The notes beneath the pieces are model-generated. The model ran no database searches, was not told the DNA's origin, and worked only from the letters and a program-made list of their open reading frames with translations. The position numbers and the translations under genes were made by a program. A stretch of 64,000 nt of DNA from the NCBI GenBank assembly GCA_963764675.1, contig CAVXTQ010000009.1, forward strand, positions 15,738 to 79,737, read 5' to 3'. This document shows, piece after piece, positions 52,090-60,852 of this stretch; the first letter of the stretch is position 1, and each line of letters starts with the position of its first letter. Source of the stretch: Acidiferrum sp963764675. Lineage in GTDB: Bacteria; Acidobacteriota; Terriglobia; Acidiferrales; UBA7541.

Positions 52090-52833
52090 TTGACCTTCGA
52101 TGCCCATCCACGCAGCAGCCTGATCGTCGCGCTCGATTTTGATTCTCTGACCTCCGCTCTTAAATTTGCGAAGCACGTTGCCGATCTTGTTGGAATGTTC
52201 AAGATCGGCAGCCAGCTCTTCACCGCGGCGGGTCCTGCGGCTGTGCGCGAAGTCGCCGCTTTGGGCCCGGGCATTTTTCTCGATCTAAAATTTCACGATA
52301 TTCCGAACACCGTCGCCGGCGCAGTGCTGTCTTGCGCCGCGATGACCGGCGTGCAACTTGTGAACGTTCATGCACTCGGTGGCAGCGCCATGCTGCACGC
52401 GGCGGCGCAGGCAATCAGCGCAGGCCAGCCGATGGGCGCGGATAGGCCGCGTTTGCTGGCGGTAACGGTCCTCACAAGCATGGACCAAAAAGCGATCCGC
52501 GAAGTTGGAATCGGTGGGCCACCGAAAGATCGCGTCCTGAAACTGGCGAAACTCGCGAAGGCGGCCGGAGTGGACGGCGTCGTGGCTTCCGTGCAAGAGG
52601 CGCGCGCCATCCGCAAAGCGTGTGGCCGCGATTTTCTGATCGTGACACCTGGAGTACGGCCGAAGGACAAAGTACCTGGAGCGAAAGCCGACGATCAGGC
52701 GCGCACCGCTACACCTACCGAAGCGATTCGCGCGGGCGCCGATTTTCTCGTGGTAGGGCGTCCGATTCTAGCAGCCGAAGATCCGCGGGCAGCCGCGCAA
52801 GCAATCGTCGACGAAATCGCCGCCGCAAAGTAA
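52090..52833 (+). CDS. pyrF: Orotidine 5'-phosphate decarboxylase
   Basis: A 247-residue TIM barrel making UMP. LIVALDFDSLTSALKF, MFKIGSQLFTAAGPAAVREV, the catalytic Lys/Asp array IFLDLKFHDIPNTVAGAV, and LIVTPGVRPKDKVPGAKADD are all typical. The start appears to be TTG (52090), 33 bases after the RlpA-like gene. It completes the local pyrimidine set pyrR, B, C, D, F; pyrE and carA/B are not in the window. Confidence 0.94.
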   Translation: MTFDAHPRSSLIVALDFDSLTSALKFAKHVADLVGMFKIGSQLFTAAGPAAVREVAALGPGIFLDLKFHDIPNTVAGAVLSCAAMTGVQLVNVHALGGSAMLHAAAQAISAGQPMGADRPRLLAVTVLTSMDQKAIREVGIGGPPKDRVLKLAKLAKAAGVDGVVASVQEARAIRKACGRDFLIVTPGVRPKDKVPGAKADDQARTATPTEAIRAGADFLVVGRPILAAEDPRAAAQAIVDEIAAAK

Positions 52834-52940
52834 GTTTTCGCGGGCGGTTCTCTTTCAGTTCCCGCCCCTGTTTGACCCTTCCTTCTATTCTCCAGTAGCA
52901 TCGCACGCAGCTTGAGGGATCGCGCGCATTTCGATTTTCC

Positions 52941-54851
52941 ATGCCCACTCAATCCAAAAGCGTCATCGTCGGCACGGCCGGGCACATTGACCACGGCAAA
53001 TCTGCGCTGGTCGAGGCGTTGACCGGAACGCATCCGGACCGGCTTGAAGAAGAAAAACGCCGCGGCATCACCATCGACCTTGGCTTTGCGTTTCTCGAGG
53101 AAGACGGCGTGCGATTCGGTTTTGTCGACGTGCCCGGACACGAGCGTTTTGTGAGCAACATGCTGGCCGGAGCGGCGGGCGTCGATCTGGTGCTGCTGGT
53201 GATCGCGGCGGACGAATCGATCAAGCCGCAAACGCGGGAGCATTTTGATATTTGCCGGCTGCTGGGAGTGAAGCGTGGCGTCGTAGCGTTGACGAAGAGC
53301 GATCTGATCGATGTGGACTCGCTCGGTTTGGTGCGGCTCGAAGTCGAGGACTATCTCCGCGGATCGTTTCTCGAGGGCGCGCCTATCGTTCCTGTAAGCG
53401 CGAAGACTCGGACGGGCCTATTCGAGCTAAAGAAAGAGCTTCATCGCGTGGCGAGCGAAGTTCCCGGCAAAGATGCGGGCCAACGCTTCCGCTTGCCGAT
53501 CGACCGCGCGTTTGCGATCAAAGGTTTTGGCGCGGTGGTTACCGGCACGCTGATTTCCGGCGATGTCAGCCCAGAGGACGAGGTGGAATTGTTTCCCCAG
53601 GGCAAACGGCTGCGCGTGCGCGGCGTGCAGTCGGGCGGCAAGACGGTGGAGCGCGCCCTGGCAGGCCAGCGCACGGCCGTGAATCTTGCGGGCATCGAGC
53701 ACACGGCATTTAAACGAGGCATGGCACTGGCTGCCCCAAGAAAATTTCGCGCAACGCGGCGAATCGACGCGCGCCTCGAACTCTTGCCATCCGCCCCGAA
53801 GTTGAAACAGCGCAGCCGGGTGCATTTTCACACTGGAACATCGGAGACCATCGCCGAAGTATTTCTGCACGGCCGGCATGAACTGGCGCCGGGTCAGAGT
53901 GCTCTCGCGCACTTGCGACTCCAGGAGGATGTGCTGGTGCTGCCCGGCGATCGCTTCATCGTCAGGCAATTCTCGCCGGTGATTACGATCGGTGGCGGCG
54001 CGGTGTTGGACGCTCTCGCGCGAAGACCGATGGCGCGAGACGTGGGGCGCGTCGCGTTTCTCGAAACGTTGGAGCGCGGCGACAAGGCAGACATGCTCAC
54101 GGCGATGACCGAGCGGGCCCCGTTGGGTTTGGCGTTCGACGAAATTGTGGCACGAAGTGGGTGGCTGGACGACGAGGTGCATGAGGTAGCAAGAAAAGTC
54201 GTGGCGTCGGGCCGAGTGAAGAGCGTTTCCCCCGAGCCGCTGTTTCTGGTTTCGGCGACAGTATTTGAAGAGGTGCGCCAAAAGCTCGCGGCGCGTGTGG
54301 AGAAGTTTCACCGAGAGAATCCACTGCTACCCGGTATGCCGCGCGAGGATTTGCGGTCCAGCCTCGGACGCCGCGCGCGAGCAGAAACCTTCCGGGCCGC
54401 GCTCGATGAGTTGGTGCAGCAGAAAAAACTCGAACTGCAAGGCGACCTGGTGAAGCGAACTGGCTCGACCATTACCCTGGAACCCGCCGAAGCGATCGCC
54501 AAGGAACAGATCGAAGCCGCCTTCGCCGGGGCCGGGTTGGCAGTGCCATCCGTAAAGGAAGTTCTCAGCAAGCTGCCGGTGGAGGCGAAGCGCGCCGAAA
54601 AGATCCTGCAGATTCTCTTGCGCGAGAAAAGTCTGGTACGGGTCACCGCGGACCTGATTTTTCATCGCGAAGCGCTCGCGCAACTTCGGGAACACCTTGC
54701 TATCTATAAGAAAGCGAAGGGCGAACGCATCTCCGTGCCGGTTTTCAAGGAGCTGACTGGGATCACGCGTAAGTACGCCATCCCCCTGCTGGAATACCTT
54801 GACCGCGAACGTGTGACGCGCCGGGCGGGCGACGAGCGTGTTATCCTATAA
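52941..54851 (+). CDS. selB: Selenocysteine-specific translation elongation factor SelB
   Basis: A 636-residue GTPase delivering selenocysteyl-tRNA to UGA codons followed by a SECIS hairpin. G domain: GTAGHIDHGKSALVEALTG (P-loop), RGITIDLGFAF, DVPGHERFVSNM, and TKSD. Domains II and III follow (~residues 175-345), then the C-terminal winged-helix repeats that bind SECIS RNA (~390-636), ending in KELTGITRKYAIPLLEYLDR. The length excludes EF-Tu. Its presence implies a selenocysteine system, but selA, selD and tRNA-Sec are not in the window and no in-frame-UGA selenoprotein was recognised. Confidence 0.95.
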   Translation: MPTQSKSVIVGTAGHIDHGKSALVEALTGTHPDRLEEEKRRGITIDLGFAFLEEDGVRFGFVDVPGHERFVSNMLAGAAGVDLVLLVIAADESIKPQTREHFDICRLLGVKRGVVALTKSDLIDVDSLGLVRLEVEDYLRGSFLEGAPIVPVSAKTRTGLFELKKELHRVASEVPGKDAGQRFRLPIDRAFAIKGFGAVVTGTLISGDVSPEDEVELFPQGKRLRVRGVQSGGKTVERALAGQRTAVNLAGIEHTAFKRGMALAAPRKFRATRRIDARLELLPSAPKLKQRSRVHFHTGTSETIAEVFLHGRHELAPGQSALAHLRLQEDVLVLPGDRFIVRQFSPVITIGGGAVLDALARRPMARDVGRVAFLETLERGDKADMLTAMTERAPLGLAFDEIVARSGWLDDEVHEVARKVVASGRVKSVSPEPLFLVSATVFEEVRQKLAARVEKFHRENPLLPGMPREDLRSSLGRRARAETFRAALDELVQQKKLELQGDLVKRTGSTITLEPAEAIAKEQIEAAFAGAGLAVPSVKEVLSKLPVEAKRAEKILQILLREKSLVRVTADLIFHREALAQLREHLAIYKKAKGERISVPVFKELTGITRKYAIPLLEYLDRERVTRRAGDERVIL

Positions 54852-54943
54852 CTCTGCCCCGGACCCCAGGCTTGCCGCGCGAAGCGTCCTGCGCTAGGGT
54901 GTGAATGTAAGCGCGCCAGAGGCAGGGCGCGTGGAGGCTGTTC

Positions 54944-55147
54944 ATGGGTGAGTTTAGTATTTTTCACTGGCTTGTCGTTCTAGCCATCGTGCTGATTCTA
55001 TTCGGCGGCCGCAAAATTCCCGAGGTGATGAAGGGTCTCGGCGAGGGCATCCGCAACTTCAAAGAGGGAATGTCGGGCGCGTCGCATACGCCGCCGCCAC
55101 CGGCAGCTCCCCCAGCCGACAAGTCCGCGGAGGAAAAGAAGGCATAG
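54944..55147 (+). CDS. tatA: Twin-arginine translocase subunit TatA
   Basis: A 67-residue protein: one N-terminal transmembrane helix (IFHWLVVLAIVLILFGG), the FGGRKIPEVMKGLGEGI hinge and amphipathic helix, and an Ala/Pro/Lys tail. GGAGG precedes the ATG. It forms the pore of the Tat export system; tatC is not nearby. The adjacent converging gene encodes a protein with a Tat signal (RREFIK), a likely client. Confidence 0.92.
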   Translation: MGEFSIFHWLVVLAIVLILFGGRKIPEVMKGLGEGIRNFKEGMSGASHTPPPPAAPPADKSAEEKKA

Positions 55148-55190
55148 CGGCGAGTTAACAGGCGACAGTTTAAATTTGCAGGTTTCCAGA

Positions 55191-55220
55191 GAGGCGCTCT
55201 TAGGAGCGCCTCTTGCTTTT
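55191..55220 (+). terminator. Rho-independent terminator after tatA
   Basis: GAGGCGCTC and GAGCGCCTC pair perfectly around TTAG, followed by TTGCTTTT. Confidence 0.8.
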
Positions 55221-55232
55221 GGCAGGACACGA

Positions 55233-56492
55233 TCAGCCCTTGCGGATCGGCTTGGTCATTAAGTCGACAAAGAGTTTCTTGAAGCGATCGCGGTCGATTT
55301 CCTGTAGGACGTTGACCAGACCCGCAGAGGGCGGCGGCCCCAGATAAAACTGCCGAGGGTCCACAAAGACTCGCCGGTCTTCAGGAGTCGCAGGATATCT
55401 TCCTGTATCGGGGAAAGCTTCCCAATTTTTTGGCCAGAACATCGAATCGCCGTAGCGAGGACCCGGCGTGGAGCAAATGCTGACGTACATCTGTTGGGAT
55501 TTCGTGAAAACGCCAGGATCGATCACTTGAGCGGCAGTCATTTCGTCCGCCATCCGGGAAAAGCGCTGGTTGGGATTGCGCCGCAGCGGATCAGTGGCAT
55601 GAGTGGCATACCTTTGGAAAAGGTCGGAAATGGGGTTCTGAGCGCGGCTGGCGATTTCCTCGATCATCTTGCGGCCCGGCGCGAGTTCGTCGCCTTCGTG
55701 AACCTCTTCGGCAAGGTCCACAGAAACGATGTTCAATTTCGGCCACGGGGCACGCAGCACCTTCCGCGCGGCTTCGGGATCGAAAGCCATATTGAAGGTT
55801 TTGGTGAATGCGTGGAAGCCGGTTCCCATGACCACCAGTTCGGGGACTAAAGGCACGATGTCGGGCGCAAGAGCGATCGCGAGCGCCAAATTCGTGAGCG
55901 GTCCGCCAGCATAGATCGTCACCTGACTTGGATTTTCGCGGACGGTCTTAATGATGAAGCGCGCCGCATGATCCTGCTGCGCCTTAATGTTCGCGAAGCG
56001 ATCGTATGGCGGCGGCAGTGGTTTTACATCGTCAGGCCCGGAATTGGTGCGATTGAAAGCACCGAGCGAAGGGTCCAGACGGTGGCCGCCGTAGAGTTGC
56101 AGCTGAAGCAGCCATTCTTCTTTCGTGTTCAGCATGGGGAACTCGGCGCCCGGGTATACCGGGATTTCCCCACGCCCCATCATTTCCAGCAAGCGCAATG
56201 TGAACGCCATCTCCTGCTTCATCCATGCGTCGCCGGTAACAAGCGTGATGCCAAGGAGATCGACGTTGTCGGCCTGCAACATCATCAGCGTTCCAAGGAT
56301 GTTGCTGCCGAACGGACCAGAATTGTCCTGATCGTAAATTACTTTTCGCCGGCCGCCAGCTTGCGGCGGCGCAAGGTCCGCCTTCTGAGCCGCAGCATCA
56401 GGGGCAGCCTTTGCAGCCGGTTTGGGTGGAATCTGTGACGACGCAATGGCGGCGCCCACTGTCTTGATGAATTCACGACGCGTGGTGTTCAT
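55233..56492 (-). CDS. Tat-exported nucleoside hydrolase-like protein
   Basis: 419 residues. The N-terminus TTRREFIKTVGAAIASS is a twin-arginine signal. The body resembles inosine/uridine nucleoside hydrolases: VIYDQDNSGPFGSNILGTLM carries a variant of the metal-binding DxDxGxDD motif, and VTIYAGGPLTNLALAIALAP, VVMGTGFHAF and NMAFDPEAARKVLRAPWPKL are clear. The aspartate cluster is DQDNSGPFGSN rather than DTDxGxDD, so metal binding and activity may differ from classical enzymes. It overlaps its downstream partner, a paralogue, by 4 bases. Confidence 0.83.
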   Translation of the reverse strand: MNTTRREFIKTVGAAIASSQIPPKPAAKAAPDAAAQKADLAPPQAGGRRKVIYDQDNSGPFGSNILGTLMMLQADNVDLLGITLVTGDAWMKQEMAFTLRLLEMMGRGEIPVYPGAEFPMLNTKEEWLLQLQLYGGHRLDPSLGAFNRTNSGPDDVKPLPPPYDRFANIKAQQDHAARFIIKTVRENPSQVTIYAGGPLTNLALAIALAPDIVPLVPELVVMGTGFHAFTKTFNMAFDPEAARKVLRAPWPKLNIVSVDLAEEVHEGDELAPGRKMIEEIASRAQNPISDLFQRYATHATDPLRRNPNQRFSRMADEMTAAQVIDPGVFTKSQQMYVSICSTPGPRYGDSMFWPKNWEAFPDTGRYPATPEDRRVFVDPRQFYLGPPPSAGLVNVLQEIDRDRFKKLFVDLMTKPIRKG

Positions 56493-57641
56493 TGTTTTGC
56501 CTGTGCTGATCGACGGATCGGGCGCGTCATCAAATCAATAAAGAGCTCGCGAAAGCGCTTTTTGTCGAGCCCATTTAGCAACTGAACGCGGCCAGCTTTG
56601 CTCGAAGGATTGTTCTGACCTGAACATGCAGTCCCTTCGCCGATGTCCCTCCAATTGCCGTCCCAAAAGGAGGTGTCGCCGTAATGACCGTCGTTGTGCG
56701 TCACGATATCGATGTACATTTCATCGAAGCCGCCAAAAATCGAGGGATCGATAACATGGGCGGCCATCATTTCGTCCGGCATGCGGAAGGAGTGCCTGCG
56801 CGGATTAGCGCGCTGCGGCGCCTGCTCGAAATTGTGGAACAGGTCGGCGATCGGCGATTGCGCGTGATCCACGATGTAATCTACCTTGCCGTCATCCGCC
56901 ATGTGGACTTCCTCGGCAAGGTCCGTAGTGACGAGAGTCAATTTCGGCCAGCCCGCGCGAAAACCGATCTTGGCGGCTTCGGCATCGAAATAAACGTTCA
57001 CGGAACTGGTGGAGTGATGAATGCCTCCGCCCATGAAAATCACTTCCTTGGTGATGGGCACAATGTCCGGCGCGAGCATGGCCGCGAGCGCCAGGTTCGT
57101 CATGGGGCCACCGCAATAGACCGTCACGTCGTTTGGGTTGGCGCGAATCGTGCGGATGATGAAGTCGGCGGCAGGCTCGGGCTGGGCCTTGATCTCGGCA
57201 AACCGGCTGTAGGGTGGCGGCAGCGGCGTTAGTTCGTTGGGGCTTCCACCATCTTTAGCGAAACACCCCAGAAAGCCCTCGTTTCCGAGCATTCTCGAGC
57301 CAAACATCTGGTAGCGCATCTGCGCTTCGGCCTTGGTATTGACCAAGGGTTCCTCGGCGCCCATGTATATCGGCACCTCCGGACGACCCATGATTTCGAG
57401 CAGGCGCAGCGCATAGGCGGTTTCTTGCTTGACCCACATATCGCAAGTCACCGTACAAATGCCAAGCAGATCGATGTTGTCAGCCTGCAAAAGCATCAAC
57501 GTCGCGACCGTATCCGTGGAAAGCGGGCCGCGGTGGTCCTGGTCATAGATTAGTTTTTTCTTGCCGCCTGGCCGGCGAAGGTGCTTGCGTAACTGGAGAA
57601 ACCATGGCGCTGTGAGCGAGCCGACTGGATCCTGCGTGCAT
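56489..57641 (-). CDS. Second nucleoside hydrolase-like protein, frameshifted near the N-terminus
   Basis: A paralogue of the neighbouring hydrolase. The ATG at 57641 (AGAGGA just ahead) starts MHAGSSRLAHSAMVSPV; at a run of six A on this strand (57554-57559) the frame changes. With five A the text reads RRQEKLIYDQDHRGPLSTDT and then VATLMLLQADNIDLLG, aligning with the neighbour. The remainder is intact: DVTVYCGGPMTNLALAAMLA, IFMGGGIHHSTSSVNVYFDA and MTRPIRRSAQAKQ. No Tat signal is visible. The internal TTG at 57499 would drop the metal-binding start, so the frameshift is probably an error. Confidence 0.8.
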
Positions 57642-57760
57642 TTTGTTCCTCTTTTTCGATCAACCGTTCAAACAGCGCTAGTCGATCCAGATGCAATAGC
57701 CGTGATTGGCCTCACACACGCGGTGTCATCAGCCTAAACACCCGCTGAAATCCTGAGAGT

Positions 57761-58345
57761 CTAGTCTTCGGACCAGCCGAGTTCGCCTAGGGCTTGGCAG
57801 AGCCGGGACAAAGGAAGGCCCACAACGTTGAAGTAGCAGCCCTCGATACGCGGAATGTAGCGGCCCGCGCGGCCCTGGATGGCATAGGCGCCTGCCTTGT
57901 CGAAAGGCTCTTCGGTGGAGAGATAGCGGGTAAGTTCTTCGGGGGAGACTTGGGAGAAGTGCACCTGAGTGGTTTCGACAAAGCTGCGGCGTTCGGCGTC
58001 GGGAAGGCGGATTAGGGTGACTCCAGTCACCACCGAATGCGTGTGGCCAGCGAGCTTCTCGAGCATGTTGCGCGCGTCGTCGGTGGTGCGGGGCTTGCCG
58101 AGGGTGTGTCCTTCGAGGAGCACGACGGTATCCGCAGCAATGACGATGGCGGGACCCACGGCGCGAGCGGCGACGAGCTCGGCCTTCGCGTCGGCGAGCC
58201 GCTGCACAAGGTCGTGCGCGGGTTCGCCGGGGATAGGTGTTTCGTCAACGGCCGAAGACATCACGGTGAACGAGATGCCAGCATCGCGAAGGATCTCGGC
58301 GCGGCGCGCGGAGGCGGATGCGAGGATGAGCTTGGGGGCTGCCAC
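57761..58345 (-). CDS. maf: Maf-family nucleoside triphosphate pyrophosphatase
   Basis: A 194-residue house-cleaning enzyme hydrolysing non-canonical or methylated NTPs. LILASASARRAEILRDAGI, PGEPAHDLVQRLADAKAELV, VIAADTVVLLEGHTLGKPRT and FDKAGAYAIQGRAGRYIPRI (catalytic Asp and lysine) are the Maf motifs. YhdE-type (dTTP/UTP) versus YceF-type specificity cannot be decided by eye. Confidence 0.94.
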   Translation of the reverse strand: MAAPKLILASASARRAEILRDAGISFTVMSSAVDETPIPGEPAHDLVQRLADAKAELVAARAVGPAIVIAADTVVLLEGHTLGKPRTTDDARNMLEKLAGHTHSVVTGVTLIRLPDAERRSFVETTQVHFSQVSPEELTRYLSTEEPFDKAGAYAIQGRAGRYIPRIEGCYFNVVGLPLSRLCQALGELGWSED

Positions 58346-58380
58346 GTCGGCGCCAGAATACTACACGTGAAGCGCAACGG

Positions 58381-58404
58381 CAGCCTGTGCTTAAGTGCAG
58401 GCTG
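58381..58404. repeat. Palindromic repeat between maf and the mutase gene
   Basis: CAGCCTG and CAGGCTG flank TGCTTAAGTG. This is another GC-rich short palindrome of the type scattered between genes in this window; no T-tract follows. Confidence 0.4.
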
Positions 58405-58464
58405 TGAACGGCTGGTCGACGACGTGGCTTAGGAAAAGTCGCCGGGTAGGCGTACGTCCAGACG

Positions 58465-60075
58465 CTAGATGACGACGGACTCTCGGTATTCGCCGAAGAT
58501 GCGGCGGAGCGTGTCGGAAATTTCGCCAACGGTTGCGTAGGCTTCGACGGCGGCCAGGATCGCGGGAAGGAGATTTTCCGTGGTGGAGGCGCGGCGGCCG
58601 AGTTCGGCAAGCGCCGCTTGGACGCGGGCGCCATCGCGCTTGGCGCGCAGTGCATGCAGGCGCTCGATTTGGGTCCGCTCGATTTGAGGATCGATGCGAA
58701 GGGTCGGAATCGCGCGCTCTTCTTCCGCCGTGAATTCATTTACGCCGACGACGATTTGGTCTTTTTTCTCGACGGAACGCTGGAACTCGTAAGCAGCCTT
58801 TTGGATTTCGCCCTGAACGAAACCACTCTCGATAGCCCGCAGCATGCCGCCCATCGCGTCGATTTTCTCGATGTAGGTGAGCGCGCCGGCTTCAATTTCG
58901 TTGGTGAGCGATTCGATGGCGTAGGAGCCTGCCACAGGATCGACAGTATTGGCCACTCCGGTTTCGTGGGCGATGATTTGCTGCGTGCGGAGGGCAATGA
59001 GCGCAGCGTCTTCGGTAGGCAGGGCGAGCGCTTCGTCAAGAGAGTTGGTGTGGAGAGACTGGCAGCCCCCGAGAATGGCGGCCAGCGCCTGAATCGCCAC
59101 GCGGACGATATTATTTTCCGGCTGCTGGGCGGTCAGCGACGAGCCGGCGGTTTGCGCATGGAAGCGCAGTAGAAGGGACCGAGGATCGCGAGCGGCGAAA
59201 CGATCCCGCATGATGCGGGCCCATAGACGGCGCGCCGCGCGGTACTTAGCGATTTCCTCCAGCAGGTCATTGTGCGCGTTGAAGAAAAACGACAACTGCG
59301 GTGCGAAAGTATCCACGCTGAGCCCGGCGTCGAGAGCCGCCTGGACGTAAGCGATGGCGTTCGCGAGCGTGAAGGCAACTTCCTGGATGGCGGTCGATCC
59401 AGCTTCGCGAATGTGATAGCCGGAGATGGAGATGGTGTTCCATTTGGGAAGCGACTCGCGGCACCACGCGAAGACGTCGGTAACGATGCGCATCGCGGGG
59501 CGGACAGGGTAAATATAGGTGCCGCGCGCGATGTATTCTTTGAGGATGTCGTTCTGCACGGTGCCTGAGAGTTTCGCCAGGGACGCGCCTTGCCTTTTCG
59601 CAACCGCCACATAGAGGCAGAGAAGAATGGCGGCGGTGGCATTGATGGTCATGGAAGTGGAAACCTTGTCGAGCGGAATCCCGTCGAACAGCGTTTCCAT
59701 ATCCTCGAGGGAATCGATCGCCACACCGACTTTGCCGACTTCACCGAGGGCGAGCAGATGGTCGGAGTCCATGCCAATTTGCGTGGGAAGATCGAATGCC
59801 ACCGAAAGGCCGCTCTGGCCTTTGCCGAGGAGATAGCGATAGCGCTGGTTGGATTCAGCGGCCGAGCCGAAGCCCGCGTACTGCCGCATGGTCCACAAGC
59901 GGCCGCGGTACATCGAGGGGTAAATGCCGCGGGTGTAAGGAAATTCGCCGGGATAACCGACGGCGTCTTCGAAATTCCAGGCCGTCAGGTTTTCTTCTGT
60001 GTAGAGCCGCTCCACCGGCAGTCCGGAAAGCGTCGTGAAGTTCGGTTTGCGCTCTTTGTCCTCGGCGCCGGCCAT
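58465..60075 (-). CDS. Acyl-CoA mutase large subunit (methylmalonyl-CoA mutase family)
   Basis: 536 residues from ATG 60075 (AGGAAA ahead). This is the substrate-binding TIM-barrel subunit of B12-dependent acyl-CoA mutases: FPYTRGIYPSMYRGRLWTMR, YRYLLGKGQSGLSVAFDLPT, DKVSTSMTINATAAILL, GTVQNDILKEYIARGTYIYP, ISISGYHIREAGSTAIQEVA and QTAGSSLTAQQPENNIVRVA. It lacks the B12-binding domain, so a separate small subunit is needed and is not in the window. Methylmalonyl-, isobutyryl- and 2-hydroxyisobutyryl-CoA mutases share this architecture; which one is open. The upstream small membrane gene overlaps its start. Confidence 0.9.
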   Translation of the reverse strand: MAGAEDKERKPNFTTLSGLPVERLYTEENLTAWNFEDAVGYPGEFPYTRGIYPSMYRGRLWTMRQYAGFGSAAESNQRYRYLLGKGQSGLSVAFDLPTQIGMDSDHLLALGEVGKVGVAIDSLEDMETLFDGIPLDKVSTSMTINATAAILLCLYVAVAKRQGASLAKLSGTVQNDILKEYIARGTYIYPVRPAMRIVTDVFAWCRESLPKWNTISISGYHIREAGSTAIQEVAFTLANAIAYVQAALDAGLSVDTFAPQLSFFFNAHNDLLEEIAKYRAARRLWARIMRDRFAARDPRSLLLRFHAQTAGSSLTAQQPENNIVRVAIQALAAILGGCQSLHTNSLDEALALPTEDAALIALRTQQIIAHETGVANTVDPVAGSYAIESLTNEIEAGALTYIEKIDAMGGMLRAIESGFVQGEIQKAAYEFQRSVEKKDQIVVGVNEFTAEEERAIPTLRIDPQIERTQIERLHALRAKRDGARVQAALAELGRRASTTENLLPAILAAVEAYATVGEISDTLRRIFGEYRESVVI

Positions 60076-60326
60076 TACAATTTCCTCGCCTTGCGAAACG
60101 AGGTCACGGCAAAAAACACGAATACGGCCACAACGGCGGCGGCAAGCGCGATCAGCCAATGAGCTACGTCTCGCGTCCACGCGCGCAATAACGCATTCAG
60201 CCAGGCCAGCGCCAAGACCGCAAATGCCGCACCGATTACCTCGTGAAAGAGCTGCTTAAGGGCGCGCCAAAGGCGGCGAAACCCATTCTGTTGCGGCACT
60301 TCGGTGGTGCGGACGGAGGTTGCCAC
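60075..60326 (-). CDS. Small membrane protein coupled to the mutase gene
   Basis: 83 residues with two hydrophobic helices (EVIGAAFAVLALAWLNALL and WLIALAAAVVAVFVFFAVTS) and basic ends. Its stop overlaps the mutase ATG (TAATG), so the two are translationally coupled, although no functional link is obvious. Unrecognised family. Confidence 0.65.
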   Translation of the reverse strand: MATSVRTTEVPQQNGFRRLWRALKQLFHEVIGAAFAVLALAWLNALLRAWTRDVAHWLIALAAAVVAVFVFFAVTSFRKARKL

Positions 60327-60495
60327 GTAAGCATCTTAGCGCAGAATGTGAGGCCGGATGCACACCAACGGGGCATCCCAATCAGGAGCGGACCTGCACG
60401 AAAGGGCTGTGAACACTTTGGAGACAGGCACTTGACGCTCTCTTGTATCCGGCAGAACGTGAGCCTAAAATGATCGAGAGTAGGGGAGATCGACA

Positions 60496-60852
60496 TTGCA
60501 ACTTGACGATAACCTTAAAAACCTGCTTCGTGAATTGGGTCACGCCATCAACGATACGGTATCCGAGTCCGAGCGCATTACGGGAGCCATTGCCGGGGTG
60601 CGCGCACACGGGTATGACATCGTGCTCAAGTTGGATGCGACCATTGGGCTTGCAAAACGCGATGCCGCAGCCGGAGAAACTACCGCGCTGACCACCCAAG
60701 ACCGGCGGTTTTTGGAGTCGTTGCGCATTCAGGTCGATCAGGAATCGTTCGAGCAGGATCAGGACCGCAAGCCGGTCGCGCGGCTGACCATGACGCCGCA
60801 GGATGTGCGTTTTCTAAAGTCGCTGAGGATCGCCACGGACGACATCGAATGA
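60496..60852 (+). CDS. 118-residue protein with an internal repeat, unknown
   Basis: It starts at TTG (60496), supported by GGGGAG seven bases ahead. The N-terminal half (DDNLKNLLRELGHAINDTVS) is predicted helical. The C-terminal half has two copies of a short motif: TTQDRRFLESLRIQVDQE and TPQDVRFLKSLRIATDD. No known domain is recognised. The stop overlaps the start of the next gene (ATGA), so the pair is co-translated; this partner appears cytoplasmic and the next is exported. Confidence 0.65.
   Translation: MQLDDNLKNLLRELGHAINDTVSESERITGAIAGVRAHGYDIVLKLDATIGLAKRDAAAGETTALTTQDRRFLESLRIQVDQESFEQDQDRKPVARLTMTPQDVRFLKSLRIATDDIE

Noticed and set aside
54852..54943. tRNA-Sec gene between selB and tatA
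   Set aside because: The 92-base gap has no tRNA-like arms, no TTCGA loop and no anticodon stem.
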